A stretch of DNA of 53,787 nt, from NCBI RefSeq assembly GCF_025352015.1, contig NZ_JANXUG010000041.1, positions 1-53,787 on the forward strand, read 5' to 3'. This DNA comes from Flavobacterium sp. Its GTDB lineage: Bacteria; Bacteroidota; Bacteroidia; Flavobacteriales; Flavobacteriaceae. The translations under genes were made by a program, and so were the position numbers. The notes under the pieces are model-generated. The model was given only the letters and a program-made list of their open reading frames with translations, ran no database searches and was not told the origin of the DNA. The number at the start of each line of letters is the position of its first letter. Position 1 is the first letter of the stretch. Positions 8,122 to 18,157 of the stretch are shown piece by piece.

Positions 8122-9439
8122 TTACAAGTATTCCCCATGCTGCGTAATATCCAATCCTAACGCTTCTTTATCCTCACTAACTCGTAACGGCGTAATTTTA
8201 TTAACAATGTAAAAAAGCGCATAGGATGCCACAAAAGGAAACACAGAAATACAAACTAAAGCTATTAATTGGTTTGTGAACAATTTAGTTTCTCCAAATA
8301 ACAATCCTTAATCTACAACAGCTGCATTTATTGCTTTTGAAGCAAATACACCTGTCAGAATCATTCCTGTCATTCCCCAAACGCCGTGACAGGCAAAAAC
8401 ATCAAGCGCGTCATCAATTTTTCCTTTCGGGAATTGGCTGACGGTAAAATTACTAACCACGCTAGAAATGATTCCGATGGTTATAGCGTGAGCAATACTA
8501 ACATAAACTGCAGCCGGAGTTATCGCAACCAAACCCAGGACAGCTCCTATGCAAGCTCCCATTGCAGAGAGTTTGTGCCCAAGTATTTTATCCATAAATA
8601 CCCAAGCCATAGATGCCGATGCAGCCGCCATAGTTGTAGTTCCTAAAGCTTGTACAGCCAAACTATTTGCTCCCATAGCTGATCCCGCATTAAAACCGAA
8701 CCATCCGAACCATAGCAATCCTGTACCCAATAAAACATACGTAATTCGAGCCGGATTTGCTTTCTGAACTTTTCTTTTTCCTAAAAAAATCGCTCCAGCC
8801 AATGCTGCCCAACCTGCACTCATGTGAACTACAGTTCCACCTGCAAAATCCAGAACGCCCAATTTAAATAAAATCCCATCGGGATGCCATGTGCAATGGG
8901 CGAGAGGTGCGTATACAAACAAAATGAATAAAACCATAAACAGCATATAGGCCCAAAACCGAATCCGTTCCACAAAAGCACCAGTAATAAGAGCTGGGGT
9001 AATAATCGCAAACTTAACCTGAAAAAGGGCAAATAAGAGTAAAGGAACTGTTGGTGCCAATGACCAAGAAGAAGTCACGCCTACATTATTAAAAAATAAA
9101 TTTGGAATTGGATTTCCTATAAAACCACCTAAAGATGGACCAAAGCATAAACCATAGGCAACCACAACCCATAATACACTTACGATTACCATCGCCATAA
9201 AGCTTTGAAGCATGGTACTAATTACGTTTTTATTTCCGACCTTCCGCCATAAAAAAAACTAAACCTGGCGTCATTAAGAGTATTAATGCAGTGGCAACAA
9301 TCATCCAGGCAGTGTCTCCCGTGTCAAATTTTGTAATTTCTGTTGGACTGGCTTGATTTTGAAAAATAACATTTGAGAAAAAGGTTAAAATCAAAATGGT
9401 GATGAGTATAACACTTAAAACAATTTTTCTGGGTTTCAT
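8122..9439 (-). pseudogene. amt: Ammonium transporter (Amt/MEP/Rh), broken by two indels and a stop
   Basis: The remains of a full-length Amt channel of about 440 codons. The N-terminal part (9439 to about 9255) has a membrane anchor and DTAWMIVATALILLMTPGLV. The reading frame is then lost near 9240-9258: restoring one T in the T8 run and one A in GGAAGG would yield the expected FFYGGKVGNKNVISTM. The second frame runs from about 9235 and carries LAHCTWHPDG, GGTVVHMSAGWAALAGAI and ACHGVWGMTGM, but meets an in-frame TAA at 8308-8310 before the C-terminus, which ends with the typical GLDITQHGEYL. Without these changes it would import ammonium. Real decay or sequencing error cannot be separated here, but three lesions favour decay. 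Confidence 0.88.
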
Positions 9440-9596
9440 TATTATTAAATTGAATTTTGTGTAAAAATATTAAATTTATGTGCACTAACTCTAAAAAATT
9501 AAATAAACAGAATGATTTTTATTTAATAATAGATTTTACCCCCCCATTTTATTTAAGGGTACTAATATACTTAATGATAATTTACTTACGACTGTA

Positions 9597-9632
9597 CAAA
9601 TAAAAAAGGCACAAGATTCAACTTATGCCTTC
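9597..9632 (-). terminator. Intrinsic terminator after guaB
   Basis: On the minus strand AAGGCATAAG pairs with CTTGTGCCTT across a 6-nt loop and is followed by a T tract. It lies 25 bp after the guaB stop codon. Confidence 0.75.
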
Positions 9633-9656
9633 TCACTTTTGTCTAATGACTAATAA

Positions 9657-11129
9657 TTATCTCGAATAATTCGGCGACTCTTTAGTAATGGTTACATTAT
9701 GAGGATGACTTTCACCAATGCCACTTTGCGTAATCCTAACAAAACTCCCTGTTTCCTGAAGTGTTGGAATATCTTTGGCGCCACAGTAACCCATTCCAGC
9801 GCGAAGTCCGCCAACAAATTGCTGCATACTTTCGTTTAATTCGCCTTTGTAAGGAACGCGCCCCACAATTCCTTCGGGAACTAATTTTTTGATATCATCT
9901 TCCACATCCTGAAAGTAGCGGTCTTTCGAACCATCTTCCATGGCTTCAATAGAACCCATTCCGCGGTAGGATTTGAATTTTCTTCCTTCAAAGATTATCG
10001 TTTCTCCTGGAGATTCTTTTGTCCCAGCTAATAATGAACCTAACATTACACTATCGGCACCAGCCGCAATCGCTTTAGGAATATCTCCTGTATAACGAAT
10101 TCCGCCATCGGCAATTACTGGAACTCCCGTTCCTTTTAAAGCTGCAGCGACTTCCAAAACCGCAGAAAATTGTGGAAATCCTACCCCAGCGACAACTCGT
10201 GTTGTACAAATCGAACCCGGTCCAATACCTACTTTCACAGCATCAGCGCCATTTTGAACTAAATAAAGTGCTGCTTCGGGAGTTGCAATATTTCCAACCA
10301 CCACATCAAGATTTGGGAATTTAGCTTTTACTTCTTTTAAAACTGTAACAACCCCTTGCGTATGTCCGTGTGCTGTGTCAATAATTACGGCATCAACTCC
10401 TGCATTTACCAAAGCGGTTGCTCTTTCTAATGCATCAGCGGTAACGCCGATAGCCGCAGCCACACGCAAACGTCCGAATGTGTCCTTGTTCGCAATTGGT
10501 TTTTGGGTCAACTTGGTGATATCTCTAAAAGTGATTAATCCTATCAGTTTGAAGTTATCGTCAACAACCGGAAGTTTTTCAATTTTGTTTTTCTGTAAAA
10601 TACCTTCGGCTTCCTGCAAAGTTGTTCCTTCTGCAGCGGTTACCAGGTTTTCAGAAGTCATAACTTCTATTATCGAACGGGAATTTATTTTTTCGAAACG
10701 TAAATCTCTGTTAGTGGCAATTCCCTTCAATATGCCGTTTTGATCCACGACTGGAATTCCACCAATACCATATTCCTTCATCGCCATTTTAGCATCGCCA
10801 ACAGTTGCGGTTAAGGGCAACGTTACAGGATCGATAATCATTCCGGCTTCTGCACGCTTTACTTTTCTCACTTTTGCTGCCTGTTGTTCAATCGACATGT
10901 TTTTGTGCAATACGCCAATGCCGCCTTCCTGTGCCATGGCAATCGCCATTGAACTTTCGGTAACGGTATCCATTGCTGCAGAAACAATAGGAACATTCAA
11001 AGTAATATTTCTCGAAAACTTCGATTGGATGCTAACTTCGCGCGGCAAAACTTCGGAATAATTTGGGATGAGCAATACATCGTCGTAAGTAAGACCTTCT
11101 CCAACGATTTTAGTTGTGTGTGCTTTCAT
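9657..11129 (-). CDS. guaB: IMP dehydrogenase
   Basis: 490 residues, the usual length. It oxidises IMP to XMP with NAD, the first committed step to GMP. The TIM barrel starts with [18 protein letters not shown] and is interrupted by two CBS domains (about residues 95-210: [16 protein letters not shown] and [19 protein letters not shown]). Catalytic Cys308 sits in [15 protein letters not shown], followed by [24 protein letters not shown], and the flap [10 protein letters not shown]. Single gene with its own promoter, a palindromic leader and a terminator. Confidence 0.97.
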   Translation of the reverse strand: MKAHTTKIVGEGLTYDDVLLIPNYSEVLPREVSIQSKFSRNITLNVPIVSAAMDTVTESSMAIAMAQEGGIGVLHKNMSIEQQAAKVRKVKRAEAGMIIDPVTLPLTATVGDAKMAMKEYGIGGIPVVDQNGILKGIATNRDLRFEKINSRSIIEVMTSENLVTAAEGTTLQEAEGILQKNKIEKLPVVDDNFKLIGLITFRDITKLTQKPIANKDTFGRLRVAAAIGVTADALERATALVNAGVDAVIIDTAHGHTQGVVTVLKEVKAKFPNLDVVVGNIATPEAALYLVQNGADAVKVGIGPGSICTTRVVAGVGFPQFSAVLEVAAALKGTGVPVIADGGIRYTGDIPKAIAAGADSVMLGSLLAGTKESPGETIIFEGRKFKSYRGMGSIEAMEDGSKDRYFQDVEDDIKKLVPEGIVGRVPYKGELNESMQQFVGGLRAGMGYCGAKDIPTLQETGSFVRITQSGIGESHPHNVTITKESPNYSR

Positions 11130-11147
11130 TGCAATTTGTAGTTTATG

Positions 11148-11162
11148 CTGAACTTGGTTCAG
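11148..11162. repeat. Perfect palindrome in the guaB leader
   Basis: CTGAACTTGGTTCAG, with 6-bp arms and a 3-nt loop, lies between the guaB promoter and start codon. Similar CTGAA/TTCAG pairs occur at 20299-20319, and an unpaired TGCTGAACTT at about 1526. It may be a dispersed repeat or a leader hairpin. Confidence 0.6.
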
Positions 11163-11182
11163 TGTTGTAGTTAAATTGCATG

Positions 11183-11190
11183 CAAATATA
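11183..11190 (-). promoter_or_regulatory. Candidate -7 box for guaB
   Basis: The minus strand reads TATATTTG, an exact TAnnTTTG match, 53 bp upstream of the guaB ATG. Confidence 0.55.
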
Positions 11191-11199
11191 AGTAAAAAG

Positions 11200-11310
11200 T
11201 ACGATGTACGAAGTTGGAAGTACGAAATATTGGGACAAAGAGAAAGTAAAAAATTGAGAAGTCAGTAAAACTAAATGCAAACTTCGTATTTCGTACCTTG
11301 TACTTCGTAT
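11200..11310. repeat. Inverted GTACGAA-type intergenic repeat
   Basis: GTACGATGTACGAAGT and AAGTACGAAATA on the left (about 11200-11230) face their inverted copies (ACTTCGTATTTCGTACC, TACTTCGTATTTT) at 11281-11313. These words create a spurious short minus-strand reading frame. They look like non-coding dispersed repeats between guaB and mvaB. Confidence 0.6.
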
Positions 11311-11315
11311 TTTCA

Positions 11316-12182
11316 CTAATGATAGGCAGTAAAGATTTTTGTTGCTTCATTGTATGCGCTTTCAAAACTCATTGGGCTCGTGTTGGTATCCGCTTTTTGC
11401 GTAGTGAAATAGGAGAGGAGTTTTTCGGTTGGCATATTACCAGTTAAATCATCTTTTGCCATGGGGCAGCCGCCAAAACCTTGAATGGCACCATCAAACC
11501 GAATACATCCAGCTTTGTAGGCAGCATCAATCTTTTCGTGCCATTTATCTGGAGTAGTATGCAGGTGCGCACCGAATTCGATTTGAGTATATTTTGAAAT
11601 TAAATTGGAAAACAAGTATGTAATTACATCTGGAGTTGAACTTCCAACAGTATCAGAAAGCGAAAGGATTTTAACGCCCATATTCGCAAGTTTTTCTGTC
11701 CATTCGCCAACAATCTCTACATTCCACGGATCTCCATATGGATTCCCGAATCCCATAGAAATATAGGTTACGACTTCTTTGTTGGAAGCATCAGCAATGT
11801 CTAAAATTTCCTGAAGTGTGACTAAACTTTCGATTATCGTTTTATGTGTATTACGCATTTGAAAATTCTCTGAAATAGAAAACGGAAAACCTAAATATTG
11901 AATCTCTTTATGAATAGAAGCTATTTGAGCACCTTGTGTGTTGGCAATAATGGCTAATAATTTACTTTGCGTTTGCGATAAATCCAATTGAGCCAAAACT
12001 TCGGCTGTGTCTTGCATTTGCGGAATTGCTTTGTGTGATACAAAACTTCCGAAATCAATCGTATCAAATCCAACACGAAGCAAAGACTGAATATAATCGA
12101 CTTTCTTTTGGGTAGGAATAAAATCTTTGATCCCTTGCATGGCATCACGTGGACATTCTATGATTTTTATTTTTGGATTCAA
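11316..12182 (-). CDS. mvaB: Hydroxymethylglutaryl-CoA lyase
   Basis: 288 residues of the HMGL-like TIM-barrel family. The enzyme cleaves HMG-CoA into acetoacetate and acetyl-CoA, the last step of leucine breakdown. The N-terminal ECPRDAMQGIKDFIPTQKKV gives the active-site Arg and metal-binding Asp, GFDTIDFGSFVS follows, and the C-terminal QGFGGCPMAKDDLTGN carries the family's catalytic Cys and an Asn metal ligand. The HLHTT metal-binding motif is also present. It starts 28 bp after the pyrD stop on the same strand, so pyrD-mvaB may be cotranscribed. Confidence 0.92.
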   Translation of the reverse strand: MNPKIKIIECPRDAMQGIKDFIPTQKKVDYIQSLLRVGFDTIDFGSFVSHKAIPQMQDTAEVLAQLDLSQTQSKLLAIIANTQGAQIASIHKEIQYLGFPFSISENFQMRNTHKTIIESLVTLQEILDIADASNKEVVTYISMGFGNPYGDPWNVEIVGEWTEKLANMGVKILSLSDTVGSSTPDVITYLFSNLISKYTQIEFGAHLHTTPDKWHEKIDAAYKAGCIRFDGAIQGFGGCPMAKDDLTGNMPTEKLLSYFTTQKADTNTSPMSFESAYNEATKIFTAYH

Positions 12183-12210
12183 AGACTTAATTTATTGTAA
12201 TGGTGCCAAG

Positions 12211-13233
12211 TTACAAAGAATTTTCAAGAATTTTTCTATTGATTTCTTTCACCAACTTCGGACCTTCATAAATAAACCCAGTGTACAATTGGACTAAACT
12301 TGCCCCAGCATTCAGTTTTTCTATGGCATCTTCTGCCGAATGAATTCCGCCAACACCAATGATTGGAAACGCTTTGTTGCTTTTTTCAAAGAGAAAACGA
12401 ATGACTTCAGTGGAACGTTTTGCCAAAGGTTTTCCAGATAAACCGCCGGTTTGTAACTTATTTTCTGAAATTAAATTATCTTTTGAGATTGTCGTATTTG
12501 TTGCAATTACACCTGCGATTTTGGTTTCGTTAACAATATCGATAATGTCCAACAATTGTTCGTCGGTCAAATCGGGAGCGATTTTTAAAAGAATTGGTTT
12601 TGGTTTCGGCTTTGCCAAATTTTCATTCTGAAGGGTTTGCAACAGAGCAGTCAAGGGTTCTTTATCTTGTAAAGCTCTTAAATTTGGCGTGTTAGGAGAA
12701 CTTACATTCACAACAAAGTAATTAACATAATCGAATAATGTTTCAAAACAAATAAGGTAATCTGAAGTTGCATTTTCGTTTTCGGTGATTTTGTTTTTTC
12801 CAATATTTCCGCCAATGAGAATACTTTTATTTTTCTTTAATCGGATAACTGCTTCATCAACTCCTGCGTTATTGAAGCCCATTCGGTTGATGATTGCACT
12901 ATCTTTTTTCAGTCGAAACAAACGTTTTTTTGGGTTTCCATCTTGTGGTTTTGGTGTCAAAGTTCCAATTTCGATAAACCCGAAACCAAAGTTGGACAGT
13001 TCCTTGTAGCATTTAGCATCTTTATCAAATCCAGCTGCTAATCCAACAGGGTTTTTAAATTTTAATCCAAAAACTTCTCTTTCTAAACGAACATCTTTTA
13101 CTTCATAAATCGATTTAAAAATGCTTGGAAAAAAAGGAATTTTGCAGATAAATTTGATAAAACTAAACGAAAAGTGATGCACTTCTTCGGGATCAAACCA
13201 AAATAAAATCGGGCGAATTAGTAGTTTGTACAT
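12211..13233 (-). CDS. pyrD: Dihydroorotate dehydrogenase (quinone), class 2
   Basis: 340 residues. It oxidises dihydroorotate to orotate using FMN and passes electrons to quinone, in UMP synthesis. The class 2 N-terminal membrane-association segment is visible ([20 protein letters not shown]). Later come [41 protein letters not shown] with the class 2 catalytic Ser, [31 protein letters not shown] and [12 protein letters not shown]. Its promoter lies in the repeat-bearing gap shared with the divergent nadC. Confidence 0.96.
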   Translation of the reverse strand: MYKLLIRPILFWFDPEEVHHFSFSFIKFICKIPFFPSIFKSIYEVKDVRLEREVFGLKFKNPVGLAAGFDKDAKCYKELSNFGFGFIEIGTLTPKPQDGNPKKRLFRLKKDSAIINRMGFNNAGVDEAVIRLKKNKSILIGGNIGKNKITENENATSDYLICFETLFDYVNYFVVNVSSPNTPNLRALQDKEPLTALLQTLQNENLAKPKPKPILLKIAPDLTDEQLLDIIDIVNETKIAGVIATNTTISKDNLISENKLQTGGLSGKPLAKRSTEVIRFLFEKSNKAFPIIGVGGIHSAEDAIEKLNAGASLVQLYTGFIYEGPKLVKEINRKILENSL

Positions 13234-13272
13234 GAGTTGTTGTGATGTGTCGCAAATGTAATCTTTAATTTG

Positions 13273-13421
13273 AAAATTTGGAAATTTGAAAATGATAGTA
13301 GAATAAAACTGTAAAGCTTTAAAAATAGCAACGCAATTGATTTTATAAAATGTTAATTTCGTAACAGATTGATAAAATTTAAATTAATGTTATTATTTTC
13401 ATTTCCAAATTTCCAAATTTT
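13273..13421. repeat. 16-bp perfect inverted repeat in the pyrD/nadC gap
   Basis: AAAATTTGGAAATTTG at 13273-13288 is the exact reverse complement of 13406-13421, with 117 bp between. Both arms sit in a very AT-rich gap between divergent genes. It may be a dispersed repeat or a long-stem structure. Confidence 0.65.
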
Positions 13422-13460
13422 AAAATTTTCAAATTACTTTAGCCAATCAATAGTTGCCCA

Positions 13461-14318
13461 ATGATTACAGAACAACAATTTCAAAATGAGCTTACTATAA
13501 TTATTCAAAATGGTATTCGTGAGGATATTGGCTCGGGTGATTACAGCTCATTGGCTTGTATTCCTGCAGATGCCCGAGGAAAAGCTAAACTTTTAGTAAA
13601 AGATACCGGAATAATAGCGGGAGTGGCATTTGCAAAAATGATTTTTGAAAAAGTTGATGCCACTTTGCAAATTGAAACCTTTATAAATGATGGAGCGGAA
13701 GTCAAGTATGGGGATATTGTTTTTAATGTTTCGGGAAGTTCTCAATCTATTTTGAAAGCCGAGCGATTGGTATTGAATTCGATGCAAAGAATGTCAGCAA
13801 TTGCGACCAAAACCAATCAATATGTCAAGCTTTTAGAAGGCACCAAAACCAAGATATTAGATACTCGAAAAACTACTCCGGGATTCAGAGCCTGTGAAAA
13901 ATGGGCGGTCAAAATTGGTGGTGGCGAAAATCATCGTTTTGCGTTGTACGATATGATTATGTTAAAAGATAATCATAATGATTTTGCCGTAGGAATTACC
14001 AATGCCATCAACAAAACCAAAGAATTTTTGAAAATCAATCACCTTGATTTAAAAATTATTGTTGAAGCCAGGAACCTTGACGAAATCAAAGAGATTTTAG
14101 AAAATGACGGCGTTTTCCGAGTTTTAATTGACAATTTTAATTTTGAAGATACACGTAAAGCCGTGACACTTATTGGCACTAAATGTTTAACAGAAAGCTC
14201 TGGAAATATAAACGAAAAAACGATTCGACAGTACGCAGAATGCGGCGTAGATTATATTTCATCTGGAGCTTTAACGCATTCTGTTCATAATATGGATTTA
14301 AGTTTAAAAGCATTTTAA
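13461..14318 (+). CDS. nadC: Nicotinate-nucleotide pyrophosphorylase (carboxylating)
   Basis: 285 residues, usual length. It converts quinolinate and PRPP to nicotinate mononucleotide, CO2 and PPi in de novo NAD synthesis. Motifs: REDIGSGDYSS at the N-terminus, ERLVLNSMQRMSAIATKT, ILDTRKTTPGFRACEKWAV, GGGENHRFALYDMIMLKDNH, VEARNLDEI and the C-terminal ISSGALTHSVHNMDLSLK. It abuts the yihY start codon with zero spacing, so the two are cotranscribed. Confidence 0.96.
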   Translation: MITEQQFQNELTIIIQNGIREDIGSGDYSSLACIPADARGKAKLLVKDTGIIAGVAFAKMIFEKVDATLQIETFINDGAEVKYGDIVFNVSGSSQSILKAERLVLNSMQRMSAIATKTNQYVKLLEGTKTKILDTRKTTPGFRACEKWAVKIGGGENHRFALYDMIMLKDNHNDFAVGITNAINKTKEFLKINHLDLKIIVEARNLDEIKEILENDGVFRVLIDNFNFEDTRKAVTLIGTKCLTESSGNINEKTIRQYAECGVDYISSGALTHSVHNMDLSLKAF

Positions 14319-15266
14319 ATGACTGAACTACAGACCGAAAAAAAATTCATAAAATTTCCAATCATAAAGCAAATTGTGTTTTTATTGCAAAAAATAAAAT
14401 TACCTTGGCTTCATGGGATGTCTTTGTATAATTTACTTGATTTATACTTTTATGGAATTATTGAAGGTGATATTTCGTACCGGGCAACAGCCATTGCTTT
14501 TAGCTTTTTTATGGCGTTGTTTCCGTTTGCTCTTTTTATTCTGAATCTCATTCCATATATCCCAATTCAAGGTTTTCAGGAAGATTTTCTCGGATTTGTT
14601 CAGCAAAGTGTTCCACCAACAACCTACGATGCTATTTATAAAATCATCAATGATATATTGCACAACAGTCACAGCGGATTACTTTCAACAGGTTTTGTGA
14701 TGGCTATTTTTTTGATGACCAACGGTGTAAATGCCATACTTGGTGGATTTGAAAGTTCGCATCATATTCATGTTTCCTTAAAACGGAAATTTTTAAAACA
14801 ATATCTTGTAGCATTGGTTTTATCCATTTTACTCTCTTTTTTATTACTAATTACAGTGTCAGCAATTATAATTTTTGAGGTTTTTATTCAAAAAACAAAA
14901 ATTCAGGATGTTCTGTCAGATAAAATTCATTTGATAGAAATGGGAAGATATGGATTCGTAATCCTTATGATATTAATGGCAACTTCAATACTATTTCGGT
15001 TTGGAATAAAAGGCGCTAGAAAAAGATCTTTTATATCTATAGGTTCAGTGGTAACAACCAGTTTGATAATTATCTCGTCTTACTTTTTTGGAATTTGGGT
15101 ATTAAAATTTTCAAAATACAACGAGCTTTATGGCTCAATAGGAACATTGCTCATAGTAATGTTTTATATTTGGATAAATTCAATGGTTTTGCTTTTAGGC
15201 TTTGATCTGAATGCTGCTATAAATCATATTAAACGTGAAAAACAAAAAGAATTAGATACTTTATGA
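14319..15266 (+). CDS. YihY/virulence factor BrkB family membrane protein
   Basis: 315 residues with about six membrane segments: AFSFFMALFPFALFILNLIP, LLSTGFVMAIFLMTNGVNAI, YLVALVLSILLSFLLLITVS, FVILMILMATSILF, SLIIISSYFFGIWVL, and TLLIVMFYIWINSMVLLLGF. The motif YRATAIAFSFFMALFP and the YNELYGSIGTLLIVMFYIW block are characteristic of YihY/BrkB proteins (Pfam Virul_fac_BrkB). Family members are inner-membrane proteins of uncertain biochemical role; the RNase BN label once used is obsolete. It overlaps the next gene by 4 bp. Confidence 0.88.
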   Translation: MTELQTEKKFIKFPIIKQIVFLLQKIKLPWLHGMSLYNLLDLYFYGIIEGDISYRATAIAFSFFMALFPFALFILNLIPYIPIQGFQEDFLGFVQQSVPPTTYDAIYKIINDILHNSHSGLLSTGFVMAIFLMTNGVNAILGGFESSHHIHVSLKRKFLKQYLVALVLSILLSFLLLITVSAIIIFEVFIQKTKIQDVLSDKIHLIEMGRYGFVILMILMATSILFRFGIKGARKRSFISIGSVVTTSLIIISSYFFGIWVLKFSKYNELYGSIGTLLIVMFYIWINSMVLLLGFDLNAAINHIKREKQKELDTL

Positions 15267-15688
15267 ACCTAAAAATACACCTTATTTTCGTTTTATTTTT
15301 TTTCCAAATGAGTTTTTCACAAACCGTTTTTGGGAAGTGGAAAACCATTGACGACGAGACGGGTAAAGAAAAAGGCATTGTTGATATTTTTGAACATAAA
15401 GGAAAAGTTTACGGAAAAATAATCGAAATTTTTGAAGCAGATAAAAAGCATCTTAAATGCGAAAAGTGCGAAGGCGAAGCTAAAAGTAAGCCCATTTTAG
15501 GAATGGTTATTATCAAAGGATTAAAAAACAAAGGTGATTTTTACGATGGAGGAAAAATTGTCGATCCAAAAAATGGGAAAAGTTACCATTGCAAAATCAC
15601 ATTAGAAGCAAAAGATAAACTTGTCGTTCGCGGGTACATTGGCATTCCGCTTTTTGGAAGATCGCAAACTTGGATAAGAATAAAATAA
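15263..15688 (+). CDS. DUF2147 domain exported protein
   Basis: 141 residues with a signal peptide (IHLIFVLFFFQMSFSQ, cleavage near SQTVFG). The mature part is a DUF2147 domain: FGKWKTIDDETGKEKGIVDI, GKVYGKIIEIF, a CEKC pair near residues 71-74, DGGKIVDPKNGKSYHC, and the C-terminal LVVRGYIGIPLFGRSQTWIR. DUF2147 is a lipocalin-like periplasmic family without a settled function. ATG 15263 overlaps the yihY stop by 4 bp, a translational coupling arrangement. priA follows 11 bp later. Confidence 0.85.
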   Translation: MNLKIHLIFVLFFFQMSFSQTVFGKWKTIDDETGKEKGIVDIFEHKGKVYGKIIEIFEADKKHLKCEKCEGEAKSKPILGMVIIKGLKNKGDFYDGGKIVDPKNGKSYHCKITLEAKDKLVVRGYIGIPLFGRSQTWIRIK

Positions 15689-15699
15689 CGATACAAAAA

Positions 15700-18150
15700 A
15701 TGTTTTACTTCATTGAAGTTATTATTCCGCTTTCCTTATCTAAAACTTTCACTTACAAGGTTTCAAAATTAGAGTATGCTTTTATTAAAAAAGGAATGAG
15801 AATAGCAGTTCCTTTTGGTAAAAACAAAATTTATACTGCACTTGTAATCGATGTACATCAAAACAAACCAACATTATACGAAGCCAAAGAAATCCATCAA
15901 ATCCTTGATGAAAAGCCTATTGTAAACGAATTTCAAATCAATCATTGGTTTTGGATTGCGTCTTATTATATGTGTAACATTGGCGATGTGTATCGTGGAG
16001 CTTTGCCATCAGCACTATTATTAGAAAGTGAAACAATAATTTCTCGACAATCAACCACTTTTGTTGATGAGAAAGAATTATCAGATGATGAGTTTCTCAT
16101 TTTTGAAGCGTTACAAAGACAATCATCGCTGAATATTCAGAATATAATTGATATTTTGGATAAAAAAACCGTTTTGCCAGTTATTCAAAAACTGATTAGT
16201 AAAAATATCATTTCGCTTCAAGAGGAAATTCAAGAGGTATACAAACCCAAACTCATTAAGTATATTCGTTTAAACGAAGATTATCTATCAGAAAAAAAAC
16301 TGTTGGAACTTTTGGACAGTTTGAAATCTGAAAAGAGAAAAAATTTGGTGCTTCAATATTTTCAATTACAAGGGCAAGAAAGGAAACCAATTTCGGTAAA
16401 ACAATTAACAGAAACTGCAAATTCATCAGCAACTATTTTAAAAGCTTTGGTGGATAAACAAATATTTGAAGAATATTTCATTCAGGAAGACCGTGTGAAT
16501 TTTGATAAAAATAAGATTGATAATGAATTGATTTTAAGTCAGCCACAACAACAAGCCTTTAATGAAATTGAAAAATCTTTTAAAGAAAAAGAAGTTTCAC
16601 TTTTGCACGGAGTAACATCAAGCGGTAAAACCGAAATTTACACTAAACTTATTGAGAATTATTTAACTCAAGGAAAACAAGTGCTGTATCTACTGCCCGA
16701 AATAGCTTTGACAACGCAGTTGGTTTCTCGATTAACAAAATATTTTGGCAACAAAGTAGCCGTTTTTCATTCTAAATATAGTAATAACGAAAGAGTGGAA
16801 GTTTGGCAAAATGTTTTACAAAATTCTGAAGCATCGCAAATAGTAATAGGAGCGAGGTCGGCTTTGTTTTTACCGTTCGATAATTTAGGTTTGGTCATTG
16901 TTGATGAAGAGCACGAATCAACATTCAAACAACAAGATCCCGCTCCACGATATCATGCTCGAGATGCTGCAATAGTTTTGTCAAATGCGCATAAAGCAAA
17001 AGTTTTATTAGGCTCGGCTACTCCAAGTATTGAAACGTTTTTTAATGCAACTTCCGGGAAGTATGGTTTGATTACTTTAAAAGAACGATTTGGAAAAGTA
17101 CAAATGCCCAAAATTGAGTTAGTAGATTTAAAAGATAGTTATTTTCGAAAAAAGATGAAAGGTCATTTCAGTTTAACTTTGATTGAATACATCACCGAAG
17201 CTTTTGCAAACGGAGAACAAGTTATTTTATTTCAAAATCGAAGAGGTTTCTCGCCTGTGTTGGAATGTTTCACTTGTGGTCATGTACCTCAATGTCCACA
17301 ATGTGATGTGAGTTTGACATATCATAAATTTAAAAATCAATTACGATGTCATTATTGTGGTCATAATATGTCTAAACCAATAAATTGTCATGTTTGTTTG
17401 AGCGTTGATTTGGAAACCAAAGGTTTTGGAACCGAACAAATCGAATTGGAACTCGCAGAACTATTCCCAACAAAGAATATCAAGCGGATGGATCAAGATA
17501 CTACCAGAGGTAAATATAGTTTTGAAAAAATCATCGATGGATTTAAAAATCGTGAAATTGATGTTTTAGTTGGAACTCAAATGCTGGCGAAAGGACTGGA
17601 TTTTGATAATGTTTCTTTGGTAGGAATAATGAATGCGGATAATATGCTGTATCATCCCGATTTTCGCGCTTTTGAAAGAAGTTATCAAATGATGACTCAA
17701 GTTGCGGGTAGGGCGGGTCGCGCAGAAAAACGTGGTAATGTGATTATTCAGACCTATAATCCGATGCATACTATTATTCAGCAAGTCACAAACAATGATT
17801 ACGACGCTATGTTTAAAGAACAATTACAAGAACGGAAAATGTATTTCTATCCACCATTCTATCGTTTAATTAAGTTAACCTTAAAACATCGAGATTTCGA
17901 AAAATTAAAAGAGGGTTCTTTGTGGTTGCATAAAGTTTTGCAACAAAACTTGTCAACTCCTGTTCTTGGTCCCGAAGAGCCTGCGATTAGCAGAATTAGA
18001 AACGAATATATTCGTACTTTGATGGTCAAGATTCAAGGGGATAAAGGATTGCTAAACACAAAAAAAACTATTCAGAAAGTACTGAATAGTTTTGAATTAG
18101 TTTCACAATACAGATCAATAAAAGTTACTGTAAATGTGGATTTTTATTAA
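15700..18150 (+). CDS. priA: Primosomal protein N' (replication restart helicase PriA)
   Basis: ATG 15700 gives 816 residues, typical for Bacteroidota PriA; an in-frame upstream start at 15670 would overlap the DUF2147 gene. The N-terminal 3'-DNA-binding domain (MFYFIEVIIPLSLSKTFTY) is followed by a winged helix, then Walker A in LLHGVTSSGKTEIY and VIVDEEHESTFKQQD (motif II). The Cys-rich zinc insertion runs CFTCGHVPQCPQC...CHYCGHN...CHVC. VGTQMLAKGLDFDNV and MTQVAGRAGRAEK complete the helicase core. It restarts stalled forks by loading the replicative helicase. Last gene of the nadC run. Confidence 0.96.
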   Translation: MFYFIEVIIPLSLSKTFTYKVSKLEYAFIKKGMRIAVPFGKNKIYTALVIDVHQNKPTLYEAKEIHQILDEKPIVNEFQINHWFWIASYYMCNIGDVYRGALPSALLLESETIISRQSTTFVDEKELSDDEFLIFEALQRQSSLNIQNIIDILDKKTVLPVIQKLISKNIISLQEEIQEVYKPKLIKYIRLNEDYLSEKKLLELLDSLKSEKRKNLVLQYFQLQGQERKPISVKQLTETANSSATILKALVDKQIFEEYFIQEDRVNFDKNKIDNELILSQPQQQAFNEIEKSFKEKEVSLLHGVTSSGKTEIYTKLIENYLTQGKQVLYLLPEIALTTQLVSRLTKYFGNKVAVFHSKYSNNERVEVWQNVLQNSEASQIVIGARSALFLPFDNLGLVIVDEEHESTFKQQDPAPRYHARDAAIVLSNAHKAKVLLGSATPSIETFFNATSGKYGLITLKERFGKVQMPKIELVDLKDSYFRKKMKGHFSLTLIEYITEAFANGEQVILFQNRRGFSPVLECFTCGHVPQCPQCDVSLTYHKFKNQLRCHYCGHNMSKPINCHVCLSVDLETKGFGTEQIELELAELFPTKNIKRMDQDTTRGKYSFEKIIDGFKNREIDVLVGTQMLAKGLDFDNVSLVGIMNADNMLYHPDFRAFERSYQMMTQVAGRAGRAEKRGNVIIQTYNPMHTIIQQVTNNDYDAMFKEQLQERKMYFYPPFYRLIKLTLKHRDFEKLKEGSLWLHKVLQQNLSTPVLGPEEPAISRIRNEYIRTLMVKIQGDKGLLNTKKTIQKVLNSFELVSQYRSIKVTVNVDFY

Positions 18151-18157
18151 TTAAAAG

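Noticed and set aside
9539..9545. Run of seven C residues upstream of the amt remnant
   Set aside because: Unusual in this AT-rich sequence and a possible phase-variation tract, but it is not in a reading frame or a recognisable promoter.
11171..11365. Short minus-strand frame between guaB and mvaB
   Set aside because: Its sequence comes from the GTACGAA-type repeats and overlaps the mvaB 3' end; no start signal or domain.
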